Shown: positions 32,873-42,408, counted from the stretch's first letter. The stretch is DNA of 64,000 nucleotides from Streptomyces sp. Edi4 (GCF_040253615.1 NZ_JBEJGY010000004.1:3658001-3722000); one strand, 5' to 3'. The notes: generated by a model not told the origin, from the letters alone. A program made the numbers and translations.

Positions 32873-34148
32873 CGGCGGGCTGGGGCGCCGCGGGCCGCAG
32901 CGGGGCGACGGGCTTCGCCGGGGCGGCCGGCTGGGCGGCCTCGAGCGCCGCCCAGCCGCCCTTCGGCGCCTCGCCCACCTTCAGCGAGTGGAACTTGGCG
33001 AGCACGGCCGGGTCCTGGGCGTCGAGCCAGTCGGCGAGCTGGCGGAAGGAGACACAGTGGACGTCGCGCTTGACGCACACCGTCCTGACCGTCTCCTCGA
33101 CGGCCTTCATGTAGACGCCGCCGTTCCACGACTCGAAGTGGTTGCCGATGATCAACGGCGCACGGTTGCCGTCGTAGGAGCGGTCGAAGGCCTGGAGGAG
33201 GCCGTCGCGCATCTGGTTGCCCCAGTACTCGTGCTGATCGGCGTCACCGGTCATCGCGTTGGACTGGTTCATGTAGAAGTTGTAGTCCATGGACAGGGTC
33301 TGGAAGTCCCGGCCGGGGACCGGCACCAGCTGCATCGACAGGTCCCAGACGCCGTTGGGGTTGCGCTTGGGCCACACCTGGTCGTTGACACCGCTGGTGT
33401 CGTAGCGCCAGCCGAGCTCGCCCGCCGTCTTGACGAAGTTCTTCTGGCCCTCGAGGCAAGGGGTGCGCCCGCCCACGAGCTCCTTGTCGTAGTCGAAGGG
33501 AAGCGGCGCCTCGGCCTTGAGGCCCGAGTTCGTCTTCCAGTTCTTGACGAAGGACTTGGCCTGGGCGATCTCGCTCTTCCACTCGGCCACCGACCAGGTA
33601 CCGACGCCGCCGTCGGGCCCGCAGTAGTGGCCGTTGAAGTGGGTGCCGATCTCGTTGCCCTCCTTCCAGGCCGCGCGCACCTGGGTGGCGGTGTCCTTGA
33701 TCCCCTTGAGGTCGTTGAAGCCGATGTCGGATTGCCCCGGGGCGTGCTTGGGCGCGGTGTAGAGGTTCGCCTTCGCGTCGGGGAGCATGTACACGCCGCT
33801 CAGGAAGTACGTCATGGTCGCGTTGGACTCCTTGGCGACCTCGCGGAAGTGGGAGAAGAGCTTCTGGCTGTCCTCGCCCGCGCCGTCCCAGGAGAACACC
33901 ACGAACTGCGGCGGACGCTGACCCGGCTTCAGCTTCTGCGCCTTGAGCAGGTGCGGCTGGGGCCCGGTGTACGCGGTCGAGCCGTCCCCGATGAGATGCG
34001 GCGCGGTGTTGGGGGCGGCGCCCTGGCGGCCCACGGGCGCGGGCTTGTCCGGGCCGGAGCCGGCGGAGCAGCCCGCGGCTCCCACGGCCAGCGCCGCGGC
34101 GATGACGCCGGCAGCGATCCTCTTCGTGGCGTGCGTGGCGGCGATCAT
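32850..34148 (-). CDS. Lipoprotein with polysaccharide-deacetylase-like domain
   Basis: 432 aa. Signal peptide MIAATHATKRIAAGVIAAAL ends in lipobox GAAGC. The mature domain resembles NodB-type deacetylases: QFVVFSWDGAGED at the start of the barrel, NEIGTHFNGHYCGPDG (His pair) and LIIGNHFESWNGGVY late. The usual TFDDG metal site reads FSWDGAG, so catalytic competence is uncertain. The last 30 residues are Ala/Pro low complexity. ATG 34148 has GAGGTGG upstream. Extracytoplasmic, wall-facing. Confidence 0.82.
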   Translation of the reverse strand: MIAATHATKRIAAGVIAAALAVGAAGCSAGSGPDKPAPVGRQGAAPNTAPHLIGDGSTAYTGPQPHLLKAQKLKPGQRPPQFVVFSWDGAGEDSQKLFSHFREVAKESNATMTYFLSGVYMLPDAKANLYTAPKHAPGQSDIGFNDLKGIKDTATQVRAAWKEGNEIGTHFNGHYCGPDGGVGTWSVAEWKSEIAQAKSFVKNWKTNSGLKAEAPLPFDYDKELVGGRTPCLEGQKNFVKTAGELGWRYDTSGVNDQVWPKRNPNGVWDLSMQLVPVPGRDFQTLSMDYNFYMNQSNAMTGDADQHEYWGNQMRDGLLQAFDRSYDGNRAPLIIGNHFESWNGGVYMKAVEETVRTVCVKRDVHCVSFRQLADWLDAQDPAVLAKFHSLKVGEAPKGGWAALEAAQPAAPAKPVAPLRPAAPQPAVRQAAAR

Positions 34149-34429
34149 CCGCCCACCTCTTCCTTGCGGTCCTGTGCGTTGAATGCCGTCACGGCGCCGC
34201 AAAAGTCGCACGCGGAAGGAAGGACAACCGGACGACAAGCCGAACGAAAAGCTGCCTATTCACCCCAGAGAGTGAATCACTGCCCTATTTGCCTTAAATG
34301 CGAAGTAAGAGGCTTTACCCTGCATTACCATTCGTTTACCGAGAGTTGAGATCCCGCCGCTGCACTGCCGTGACCCACGGCCGCGACCCCACGTTCCGCG
34401 ACCGCGCTGCCCCGGAGGAGACGGGAACC

Positions 34430-36745
34430 ATGCCTGCTTGCGCACCCACTCACGCCACGACTCCAGCTCCCCCGCCCCGCCTCCGCCGGCCCCGCCGGCC
34501 GTCCTCCCCGGGCGAGGAGCCCAGCCGATTCCGGATCCGCGGCGCCGACCTGTCGGCGTCCATCACCGTCTTCCTGCTCGCCGTCCCGATGTCGCTCGGC
34601 CTCGCCGTCGCCATCGACGCGCCTCTGGAGGCCAGCCTCATCGCCGCCGGTGTCGGCGGCATCGTCGCCGGGCTGCTCGGCGGTTCGCCCCTGCTGGTCA
34701 GCGGCCCGTCCGCCGGGCTGACCGTGGTGTCCGCCGAGATCATCCAGACCTACGGCTGGCGCACCAGCTGCGTCATCACCGTGGGCGCCGGTCTGCTCCA
34801 GGTCGTCCTCGGCTCCCTGAAGGCGGCGCGCTCCGCGCTCGCGGTCAGCCCCGCCATCGTGCACGGCACCCTCGCCGGCATCGGCGCCGCCATCGCGCTG
34901 GCCCAGCTCCACATCGTCCTCGGTGGCTCTCCGCAGAGCTCCGCCGTGGACAACGCCCTCGCGCTTCCCGGCCAGTTGACCCACGTCGGCCCGGCGGAAC
35001 CGCTCATCGGCGCCCTCACGCTCGCCGTACTACTGCTGTGGCCACGCATGCCGGGGCGGGCCGGAAAGGCCCTGCGCCGCGTCCCTGCCGCGCTCGTCTG
35101 CGTGGTGGTGGCCACAGGCGTCGCGGCGGTCACGGCGCCGAGGATCGCCCGGGTCCAACTGCCGTCCTGGGACGCGCATGTGCTGCCCGGGATGCCGCAC
35201 GGCCCGGCGCTCGGGATCGCCGCCGCGGTGCTCACGGTGACGCTGGTCGCGAGCCTGGAGTCGCTGCTGTCCGCCGTCGCCGTCGACCGGCTGGCGTCCG
35301 AGCGGCCGGGCAGCCCCGTCCCGCGCGTCGACCTCGACCGCGAACTGCGCGGCCAGGGCATCGCCAACGCCGTGTGTGGACTGCTCGGCGGCATGCCCGT
35401 GTCCGGCGGCGCGGTGCGCGGCAGCGCCAACGTCCGCGCCGGCGCGACCGGCCGCGCCTCGACCGTGCTGCACGGCGTGTGGGTGCTGCTCGCGGCCGGG
35501 CTGCTCGTCTCCGTACTGGAGTGGATCCCGCTGGCCGCGCTCGCCGCCCTCGTCATGATGGTCGGCATCCAGATGGTCAACTTGGCGCACATCCGTAACG
35601 TCCACAAGCATCGCGAGTTCCTGGTTTATGTGGCGTCCGTCGGCGGAGTGCTCGTCCTGGGCGTCCTGCAAGGAGTGGTCCTGGGGGTCGCGGTGGCGGT
35701 CGCGGTCGCGCTGCACCGGCTGTCCCGTACCCGGATCACCGCCCAGCAGGAGGCCGACGGCACCTGCCTGGTGCGCGCCCGTGGGCAGTTGACGTTCCTC
35801 GCCGTGCCCCGGCTGACCCGGACGCTCGGCCATGTACCTCAAGGAGCTGACACCATCGTGGAGTTGGACGGATCGTTCATGGATCACGCCGCCTTCGAGG
35901 CGTTGCAGGGCTGGCAGGACGCGCATCGCGCGCGGGGCGGGACCGTCCGGGTCACCTCGCGCACCGGGGCAAGGACCCCCGAGCCCGCCTCCCCCGCGGG
36001 CACCTGCTGCCGGCCGTGGACGCCGTGGCGCAACCACCACTGCCAGGACCAGCCGCCCCAGCGCTCCCACGGGCACCACCTGGTGAGCGGGCTCAGTTCG
36101 TTCCAGCGCAACACCGCGCCCCTGGTGCGCGACGAGCTGGCCCGGCTCGCCCGCGAGGGCCAGCGCCCCCAGCAGCTCTTCATCACCTGCGCCGACTCCC
36201 GCCTGGTCACCAGCATGATCACCTCAAGCGGTCCGGGTGATCTGTTCACCGTGCGCAACATCGGCAACCTGGTGCCGCCGCCGGGCGAGGAGGGCGGCGA
36301 CGAGTCGGTGGCGGCCGCCATCGAGTACGCGGTGGACATCCTCAAAATCCAGTCGATCACGGTGTGCGGGCACTCCGGCTGCGGCGCGATGACGGCGCTG
36401 CTCGCCACCAAGCCCGGCGCGCCGATGACGCCGCTGCGCCGCTGGCTGCGGCACGGCGGGCCGAGCCTGGAACGGATGGCCAGCCGCAGCCACGCCTGGA
36501 CCCGGATCGCCGGACGGCTGCCGGCGGACGCCGTGGAGCAGCTGTGCCTGACCAACGTCGTCCAGCAGTTGGAGCATCTGCGCCGGCACGAGTCGGTGGC
36601 CCGGGCGCTCGCCGAGGGAACCCTCGCCCTGCACGGCATGTACTTCCACGTCGGTGAGGCGCAGGCCTATCTGCTCTCCGCGAACGACCACGAAGAGGTC
36701 TTCGAAAGCGTCGGCGTCAACATCCTGGAGGACACACCCGCCTGA
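34430..36745 (+). CDS. SulP-type anion transporter fused to STAS-like and beta-carbonic anhydrase domains
   Basis: 771 aa. Residues about 30-450 form the SulP transporter (GADLSASITVFLLAVPMSLG, LLVSGPSAGLTVVSAEII). Residues 450-515 are STAS-like (GQLTFLAVPRLTRTL, TIVELDGSFMDHAAF). After a Pro/Cys-rich linker, the rest is a beta-carbonic anhydrase with zinc ligands in FITCADSRL (about 586) and VCGHSGCGAMTAL (about 645). The fusion suggests bicarbonate uptake coupled to CO2/HCO3- interconversion at the membrane. ATG 34430 follows GGAGGAG. It diverges from the lipoprotein gene; bases 34149-34429 look like a two-way promoter region. Confidence 0.93.
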   Translation: MPACAPTHATTPAPPPRLRRPRRPSSPGEEPSRFRIRGADLSASITVFLLAVPMSLGLAVAIDAPLEASLIAAGVGGIVAGLLGGSPLLVSGPSAGLTVVSAEIIQTYGWRTSCVITVGAGLLQVVLGSLKAARSALAVSPAIVHGTLAGIGAAIALAQLHIVLGGSPQSSAVDNALALPGQLTHVGPAEPLIGALTLAVLLLWPRMPGRAGKALRRVPAALVCVVVATGVAAVTAPRIARVQLPSWDAHVLPGMPHGPALGIAAAVLTVTLVASLESLLSAVAVDRLASERPGSPVPRVDLDRELRGQGIANAVCGLLGGMPVSGGAVRGSANVRAGATGRASTVLHGVWVLLAAGLLVSVLEWIPLAALAALVMMVGIQMVNLAHIRNVHKHREFLVYVASVGGVLVLGVLQGVVLGVAVAVAVALHRLSRTRITAQQEADGTCLVRARGQLTFLAVPRLTRTLGHVPQGADTIVELDGSFMDHAAFEALQGWQDAHRARGGTVRVTSRTGARTPEPASPAGTCCRPWTPWRNHHCQDQPPQRSHGHHLVSGLSSFQRNTAPLVRDELARLAREGQRPQQLFITCADSRLVTSMITSSGPGDLFTVRNIGNLVPPPGEEGGDESVAAAIEYAVDILKIQSITVCGHSGCGAMTALLATKPGAPMTPLRRWLRHGGPSLERMASRSHAWTRIAGRLPADAVEQLCLTNVVQQLEHLRRHESVARALAEGTLALHGMYFHVGEAQAYLLSANDHEEVFESVGVNILEDTPA

Positions 36746-36770
36746 TCCCGCCTCGCCGGCACAGCCCGTC

Positions 36771-36801
36771 AACGGCCTCTCCTCCCAAGGGAGAGGCCGT
36801 T
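36771..36801 (+). terminator. Terminator after the SulP-carbonic anhydrase gene
   Basis: AACGGCCTCTCC (36771-36782) pairs with the arm GGGAGAGGCCGTT (36789-36801) over 12 bp. Confidence 0.8.
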
Positions 36802-36939
36802 CGCGAGCCACGCCGGTGACCAGGAAACCTTTACAGGTCTAAACCAATTTCCTTGCGCCCCTTGTCACCCGACGCCTGGCCTGATGAGCTAGGGCCGGGA
36901 CACATACGCACTGAGGACGCCCTGGGAAAGGGAGATGTC

Positions 36940-38892
36940 GTGAGCAACGAGCTGGCCAATCTGCTGAAAGAGGAGCGTCGCTTCGCGCCGCCCTCCGAAC
37001 TGGCCGCGCACGCCAACGTGACGGCGGAGGCGTACAAGCGGGCCGATGCGGACAGGCTGGGGTTCTGGGCCGAGCAGGCCCGGCGCCTGACCTGGGCCAC
37101 CGAGCCGACCGAGACCCTTGACTGGTCGAATCCGCCCTTCGCCAAGTGGTTCGCCGACGGCAAGCTCAATGTCGCGTACAACTGCGTGGACCGCCATGTC
37201 GAGGCCGGCCACGGTGACCGGGTCGCGATCCACTTCGAGGGCGAGCCCGGCGACAGCCGCGCGATCACCTATGCCGAGCTCAAGGACGAGGTGTCAAGGG
37301 CCGCCAACGCCCTGACGGAGCTGGGCGTCCAGGCCGGTGACCGCGTCGCGGTGTACCTGCCGATGATTCCGGAGGCGGCCGTCGCGATGCTCGCCTGTGC
37401 CCGGATCGGCGCGGCGCACTCGGTGGTCTTCGGCGGCTTCTCGGCCGACGCCGTCGCCTCGCGCATCCAGGACGCCGACGCCAAGCTCGTCATCACCGCC
37501 GACGGCGGCTACCGGCGCGGCAAGCCGTCCGCCCTGAAGCCCGCCATCGACGACGCCGTCGCGCGCTGCCCGCAGGTCGAGCACGTCCTGGTGGTGCGCC
37601 GCACGGGCCAGGACACCGCGTTCACCGAGGGCCGCGACGTGTGGTGGGACGACATCGTCGCCCGCCAGCCGGCCGAGCACACCCCGGCCGCCTTCGACGC
37701 CGAGCACCCGCTGTTCATCCTGTACACGTCGGGTACGACGGGTAAGCCCAAGGGCATCCTGCACACCTCCGGCGGCTACCTCACCCAGGCCGCGTACACC
37801 CACCACGCGGTGTTCGACCTGAAGCCGGAGAGCGACGTCTACTGGTGCACCGCCGACATCGGCTGGGTCACCGGGCACTCGTACATCGTCTACGGCCCGC
37901 TCGCCAACGGCGCGACCCAGGTCATGTACGAGGGCACCCCCGACACCCCGCACCAGGGGCGGTTCTGGGAGATCGTGCAGAAGTACGGCGTGAGCATCCT
38001 CTACACCGCGCCGACCGCGATCCGTACGTTCATGAAGTGGGGCGACGACATCCCCGCCAAGTTCGACCTGAGCAGCCTGCGGGTCCTCGGGTCGGTCGGC
38101 GAGCCGATCAACCCCGAGGCGTGGATGTGGTACCGCAAGCACATCGGCGCCGACAAGTGCCCCATCGTGGACACCTGGTGGCAGACCGAGACCGGCGCGA
38201 TGATGATCTCGCCGCTGCCCGGCGTCACCGCGACCAAGCCGGGTTCGGCGCAGCGCGCGCTGCCCGGCATCAGCGCGACCGTCGTCGACGACGAGGCCCA
38301 CGAGGTCCCGGACGGCGGGGGCGGCTACCTCGTCCTGACCGAGCCGTGGCCCTCCATGCTGCGCACCATCTGGGGCGACGACCAGCGCTTCATCGACACC
38401 TACTGGTCCCGCTTCGAGGGCAAGTACTTCGCGGGTGACGGCGCCAAGAAGGACGACGACGGCGACATCTGGCTGCTCGGCCGCGTGGACGACGTCATGC
38501 TCGTCTCCGGGCACAACATCTCCACGACCGAGGTCGAGTCGGCCCTCGTCTCGCATCCCTCGGTCGCCGAGGCCGCCGTGGTCGGCGCCGCCGACGAGAC
38601 GACCGGGCAGGCCATCGTGGCGTTCGTGATCCTGCGCGGCTCCGCGGCCGAGACCGAGACCCTGGTCGAGGAGTTGCGGGCGCACGTCGGCTCCGCGCTC
38701 GGCCCGATCGCCAAGCCCAAGCGCGTCCTGCCGGTGGCGGAGCTGCCCAAGACCCGCTCGGGCAAGATCATGCGCCGCCTCCTGCGCGATGTCGCCGAGA
38801 ACCGCGAGCTGGGCGATGTCACGACGCTGACCGACTCCTCGGTCATGGCGCTGATCCAGACCAAGCTGCCGAGCGCCGCAAGCGAGGACTGA
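36940..38892 (+). CDS. acsA: Acetyl-CoA synthetase
   Basis: 650 aa AMP-forming ligase converting acetate, ATP and CoA to acetyl-CoA. P-loop-like A3 motif FILYTSGTTGKPKGILHTSG, A5 VDTWWQTETGAMMISP, A8 hinge LLGRVDDVMLVSGHNIS and the C-terminal catalytic Lys in LPKTRSGKIMRRLLRD, which is the acetylation target that switches Acs off. Full family length. GTG 36940 (VSNELANLL) has GGGAG 5 nt upstream. Monocistronic between two terminators. Confidence 0.97.
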   Translation: MSNELANLLKEERRFAPPSELAAHANVTAEAYKRADADRLGFWAEQARRLTWATEPTETLDWSNPPFAKWFADGKLNVAYNCVDRHVEAGHGDRVAIHFEGEPGDSRAITYAELKDEVSRAANALTELGVQAGDRVAVYLPMIPEAAVAMLACARIGAAHSVVFGGFSADAVASRIQDADAKLVITADGGYRRGKPSALKPAIDDAVARCPQVEHVLVVRRTGQDTAFTEGRDVWWDDIVARQPAEHTPAAFDAEHPLFILYTSGTTGKPKGILHTSGGYLTQAAYTHHAVFDLKPESDVYWCTADIGWVTGHSYIVYGPLANGATQVMYEGTPDTPHQGRFWEIVQKYGVSILYTAPTAIRTFMKWGDDIPAKFDLSSLRVLGSVGEPINPEAWMWYRKHIGADKCPIVDTWWQTETGAMMISPLPGVTATKPGSAQRALPGISATVVDDEAHEVPDGGGGYLVLTEPWPSMLRTIWGDDQRFIDTYWSRFEGKYFAGDGAKKDDDGDIWLLGRVDDVMLVSGHNISTTEVESALVSHPSVAEAAVVGAADETTGQAIVAFVILRGSAAETETLVEELRAHVGSALGPIAKPKRVLPVAELPKTRSGKIMRRLLRDVAENRELGDVTTLTDSSVMALIQTKLPSAASED

Positions 38893-38912
38893 GCGGGCGA
38901 TCCGTCGTCCAG

Positions 38913-38944
38913 GGGCCCGGCCGCGGAGTGCGGCCGGGCCCTTT
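38913..38944 (+). terminator. Terminator after acsA
   Basis: GGGCCCGGCCGC (38913-38924), loop GGAGT, GCGGCCGGGCCC (38930-38941), then TTT. Confidence 0.9.
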
Positions 38945-39132
38945 CGCGCGCCGCATGCCCGGTATGCCCCTAAAGTGATGATCACTGGACGCACCCCGCC
39001 GCATGCGCCGCTCCGTAAAGTTAGGTAAAGTGAGAAAAGCGTCAACGACGCGACAAGAAAGTCAGGTGCGCCGGGAAGTCTGGTCGGCAACGTGCTCAGT
39101 CATGCCCGCCGCACCGACCGGAGGTCGCCCTC

Positions 39133-40527
39133 GTGGCCACGCCCACCCCCACCAAGCAGAAGTTCCTCGGCCGGCTCTCGCTCCCCGAACGCAACTTCGT
39201 CGCCGAGGCGCTGCGCGCCGAGACGGTCGGCGGTGTGCTGCTGCTCGTAGCCGCGATCGCCGCCCTGGTGTGGGCGAACACGCTGGGCGCGAGCTATGAG
39301 GCGGTGCGCGGCTTCCATCTGGGCGTCGGCTCGCTCGGGCTCGACCTCTCCATCCAGCACTGGGCGGCCGACGGTCTCCTCGCCATCTTCTTCTTTGTCG
39401 CCGGTATCGAGCTCAAACGTGAACTTGTGGCCGGAGAGCTGCGCGACCCGAAGGCCGCCGCGCTGCCCGTGATCGCGGCGCTGTGCGGCATGGCCGTTCC
39501 CGCGCTCGTCTACACGTTGGTCAACCTTGTCGGCAACGGCTCCCTTGACGGCTGGGCCGTACCGACCGCTACAGACATCGCGTTCGCGCTCGCCGTGCTC
39601 GCGGTCATCGGCACCTCACTGCCCTCGGCGCTGCGCGCCTTCCTGCTCACGCTCGCCGTCGTGGACGACCTCTTCGCCATCCTGATCATCGCCGTCTTCT
39701 TCACCGGCGGCCTCAACTTCCTGGCGCTCGGCGGCGCCTTCGCCGGGCTCGTCCTGTTCTGGTGGCTGCTCAGGAAGGGCGTACGGGGCTGGTACGTCCA
39801 CCTTCCGCTCGCGCTCGTCATCTGGGGCCTGATGTACAACAGCGGCGTCCACGCGACCATCGCGGGCGTCGCCATGGGCCTCATGCTCCGTTGCCACCGC
39901 ACCGAGGGCGAGGAGCACTCCCCGGGCGAACACATCGAGCACCTGGTGCGCCCGCTCTCGGCCGGACTCGCGGTGCCGCTCTTCGCGCTGTTCTCCGCCG
40001 GCGTCGCCATCAGCGGTTCCACCCTGGCCGATGTCTTCACCCGGCCCGAAACGCTCGGCGTCGTCCTCGGCCTGATCGTCGGCAAGGCCGTCGGCATCTT
40101 CGGCGGTACCTGGTTCGCCGCCCGCTTCACCAAGGCCGAGCTCAACGACGACCTCGCCTGGCCCGACGTCTTCGCCGTCGCCTCGCTCGCCGGCATCGGC
40201 TTCACGGTGTCGCTGCTCATCGGCGAGCTCGCCTTCGACGGCCAGGGCCCGCTGACCGACGAGGTCAAGGCCGCCGTCCTGGTCGGCTCCCTGACCGCCG
40301 CCGTCCTGTCCTCCGTCCTGCTCAAGATGCGCGTACGCAAGTACAAGCAGCTCGTCGAGGACGAGGAGCGCGACGAGGACCAGGACGGCATCCCCGACGT
40401 GTACGAACTGGGCAAGCCGGAGTACCACCTGCGGATGGCCGAGATCTACGACACCAAGGCGGCCGAGCACCGCAGACTGGCTCAACTGGCGGGGGCGGGG
40501 CGCGACGACGCCGACCGTCCGGCATGA
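39133..40527 (+). CDS. nhaA: NhaA-type Na+/H+ antiporter with acidic C-terminal tail
   Basis: 464 aa. Core NhaA features: FFFVAGIELKRELVAGELRD, then VPTATDIAFALAVLAVIG with the ion-coupling Asp, then LTLAVVDDLFAILIIAVF (the Asp pair), and GKAVGIFGGTWFAARF. The final 60 residues are cytoplasmic and charged, including DEERDEDQDGIPDVYELG, which resembles a Ca2+-binding DxDxDG loop, followed by EYHLRMAEIYDTKAAEHRRL. Start GTG 39133. The upstream 240 bp contain an AT-rich promoter-like stretch (39015-39060). Confidence 0.95.
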   Translation: MATPTPTKQKFLGRLSLPERNFVAEALRAETVGGVLLLVAAIAALVWANTLGASYEAVRGFHLGVGSLGLDLSIQHWAADGLLAIFFFVAGIELKRELVAGELRDPKAAALPVIAALCGMAVPALVYTLVNLVGNGSLDGWAVPTATDIAFALAVLAVIGTSLPSALRAFLLTLAVVDDLFAILIIAVFFTGGLNFLALGGAFAGLVLFWWLLRKGVRGWYVHLPLALVIWGLMYNSGVHATIAGVAMGLMLRCHRTEGEEHSPGEHIEHLVRPLSAGLAVPLFALFSAGVAISGSTLADVFTRPETLGVVLGLIVGKAVGIFGGTWFAARFTKAELNDDLAWPDVFAVASLAGIGFTVSLLIGELAFDGQGPLTDEVKAAVLVGSLTAAVLSSVLLKMRVRKYKQLVEDEERDEDQDGIPDVYELGKPEYHLRMAEIYDTKAAEHRRLAQLAGAGRDDADRPA

Positions 40528-40551
40528 TCTGACCACGGACGTGTTAGACGT

Positions 40552-40653
40552 GTGCGACGTGTTGGACCCCCTGGGCCCGCCGGACCTGCCGGACCTGTTG
40601 GCCCAGCCGGACCTGCTGGACCCGCGGGACCTGTTCGACCCGTCGGCAACCGA
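40552..40653 (+). repeat. GGACCTGCC-type 9-bp repeats reading as collagen-like Gly-Pro-X in frame with the next gene
   Basis: From GTG 40552 the frame reads VGPPGPAGPAGPVGPAGPAG and continues open into the DUF1469 gene at 40675. Either a real collagen-like N-terminal extension or a repeat in the leader. The reverse strand also reads GPAGPAG, as expected from the repeat itself. Confidence 0.6.
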
Positions 40654-40674
40654 GAAGAGATGAGGGAGTCAGCG

Positions 40675-41151
40675 ATGAGCGACCCCAGCCACAACGCCGG
40701 CAGCGCCGAGCGCAGCCTCGGCCAGCTGGTCGCCTCCGCGACCGCCGAGATGTCCGCGCTTGTCCACGACGAGATCGCGCTGGCCAAGGCCGAACTGCGG
40801 CAGGACGTCAAGCGCGGGGCGATCGGTGGCCTCGCCATCAGTACCGCCGGGGTGCTCGCGGTCTTCGCGCTGCCCGTGCTGAGCTTCGCGGCGGCGTACG
40901 GCATCCACAACCTGGGGCTCGGGCTCGCCTGGTCGTTCCTCATCGTCGGCGGCGCGTTCCTGGTGCTCGCCGGCCTGCTCGCGGTGCTCGCCGTGACCAA
41001 GTTCAAGAAGGTCAAGCCGCCGGAGAAGTCCATCGCGTCGGCCAAGGCGACGGCGGCGGCCCTGCAAGGCGTCAAGCCGCACCCGCGCCCGGCCACGGTC
41101 GAGGTGACGGTCACGGACACCGGCGCCACTGTGGCACGCTCGTCTGCATGA
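40675..41151 (+). CDS. Actinobacterial holin/DUF1469-type two-helix membrane protein
   Basis: 158 aa: an amphipathic head SLGQLVASATAEMSALVHDE and ALAKAELRQDVKRGAIGG, two membrane helices (ISTAGVLAVFALPVLSFAAA; WSFLIVGGAFLVLAGLLAVL), then a cytoplasmic tail with KFKKVKPPEKSIASAKATAA. ATG 40675 has GAGGGAG 5 nt upstream. The stop overlaps the hydrolase ATG by 4 bp. Family members are often named phage holin family, but lysis activity is not implied. Confidence 0.85.
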   Translation: MSDPSHNAGSAERSLGQLVASATAEMSALVHDEIALAKAELRQDVKRGAIGGLAISTAGVLAVFALPVLSFAAAYGIHNLGLGLAWSFLIVGGAFLVLAGLLAVLAVTKFKKVKPPEKSIASAKATAAALQGVKPHPRPATVEVTVTDTGATVARSSA

Positions 41152-42095
41152 CCGCACCCGAGCCCGGTACCGGAAGCCCCGGAGGCACCGGCAGCCCCGT
41201 CCGCATCGATGGTCCCTGGGTCCACAGGGACGTGGCGGCCAACGGGGCGCGCTTCCACATCGCCGAACTCGGCGACGGTCCCCTGGTGTTGCTGCTCCAC
41301 GGCTTCCCGCAGTTCTGGTGGACCTGGCGCCACCAGCTGACCGCGCTGGCCGACGCCGGCTACCGCGCGGTCGCGATGGACCTGCGCGGCGTGGGCGGCA
41401 GCGACCGCACCCCGCGCGGCTACGACCCGGCCAACCTCGCGCTGGACATCACGGGCGTCGTACGCTCCCTCGGCGAGCCCGACGCTGCGCTGGTCGGGCA
41501 CGACCTGGGCGGCTATCTGGCGTGGACGGCGGCCGTGATGCGCCCCAAGGTGGTGCGCCGCCTCGTGGTGTCGTCGATGCCGCATCCGCGCCGCTGGCGC
41601 TCGGCGATGCTCGCGGACTACAAGCAGACCGCGGCCGGCTCCTACGTCTGGGGCTTCCAGCGCCCCTGGCTGCCGGAGCGTCAGCTGGTGGCGGACGAGG
41701 GCGCCTTGGTGGGCCGGCTCGTACGGGACTGGTCTGGCCCGCGCCGGCCCGAGGACGAGGCCGTGGAGACCTATCGGCGCGCCATGTGCATCCCCTCCAC
41801 CGCGCACTGCTCGATCGAGCCCTACCGGTGGATGGTGCGCTCGATGGCTCGGCCCGACGGCATCCAGTTCAACCGGCGGATGAAGCGGCCGGTCCGGGTG
41901 CCCACCCTCCACCTGCACGGCTCGCTCGACCCGGTGATGCGCACCCGCAGCGCCGCGGGCTCCGGTGAGTACGTCGAAGCGCCCTACCGCTGGCGGCTGT
42001 TCGACGGTCTCGGCCACTTCCCGCACGAGGAGGACCCGGTGGCCTTCTCCACCGAACTCGTGAACTGGCTGAAGGATCCCGAACCGGACCGTTGA
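41148..42095 (+). CDS. Alpha/beta hydrolase, epoxide-hydrolase-like
   Basis: 315 aa. Oxyanion motif LLHGFPQFWWTWRHQL, nucleophile elbow LVGHDLGGYLAW with Asp as nucleophile (epoxide hydrolase/dehalogenase type), acid region HLHGSLDPVM and catalytic His in LGHFPHEEDP. Coupled by ATGA to the membrane-protein gene. Substrate unknown; HGFP and the nucleophilic Asp favour epoxide hydrolysis. Confidence 0.88.
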   Translation: MTAPEPGTGSPGGTGSPVRIDGPWVHRDVAANGARFHIAELGDGPLVLLLHGFPQFWWTWRHQLTALADAGYRAVAMDLRGVGGSDRTPRGYDPANLALDITGVVRSLGEPDAALVGHDLGGYLAWTAAVMRPKVVRRLVVSSMPHPRRWRSAMLADYKQTAAGSYVWGFQRPWLPERQLVADEGALVGRLVRDWSGPRRPEDEAVETYRRAMCIPSTAHCSIEPYRWMVRSMARPDGIQFNRRMKRPVRVPTLHLHGSLDPVMRTRSAAGSGEYVEAPYRWRLFDGLGHFPHEEDPVAFSTELVNWLKDPEPDR

Positions 42096-42210
42096 GTTCC
42101 ACCCAGCCGGGCGAACGCTTGTCCTACGAACAGCCAAATGCCCGGCGCATAGGCCAATTGGCCCCCTCCGAGGCGGTTACCGACCATGGGCCCCGGGCAC
42201 ACGTCGGGGT

Positions 42211-42408
42211 ATGGGCTGGACGCACGACTACGGTGACGCAGCACGCAACCGCCGAACGGCCGCAGGGCCGGTCACATACGAGAGGGGCGGCCCGCAGGGG
42301 CAAGGGCCGCAACACCCCTCCCCCGACCCGCGGGACGTGGGCATTCCGCGCATCCTGCGGCGCCGGGCCCGCTGGGTCTCGGCCCGGCTGCGGCATGCGC
42401 GGACCTAG
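42211..42408 (+). CDS. Small basic hypothetical protein
   Basis: 65 aa from ATG 42211 (MGWTHDYGDAARNRRTAAG), ending IPRILRRRARWVSARLRHA plus a few residues. The strongly basic C-terminus looks like a nucleic-acid- or membrane-binding helix. It ends overlapping the convergent GH4 stop by 4 bp. I recognise no family. Confidence 0.5.
   Translation: MGWTHDYGDAARNRRTAAGPVTYERGGPQGQGPQHPSPDPRDVGIPRILRRRARWVSARLRHART

Noticed and set aside
37294..39090. 598-codon frame antisense to acsA
   Set aside because: No domain, composition typical of shadow frames; acsA shows all family motifs.
40675..41151. Phage holin gene (lysis cassette)
   Set aside because: Family name is holin-like, but the gene is in a conserved chromosomal context with no endolysin or phage genes adjacent.
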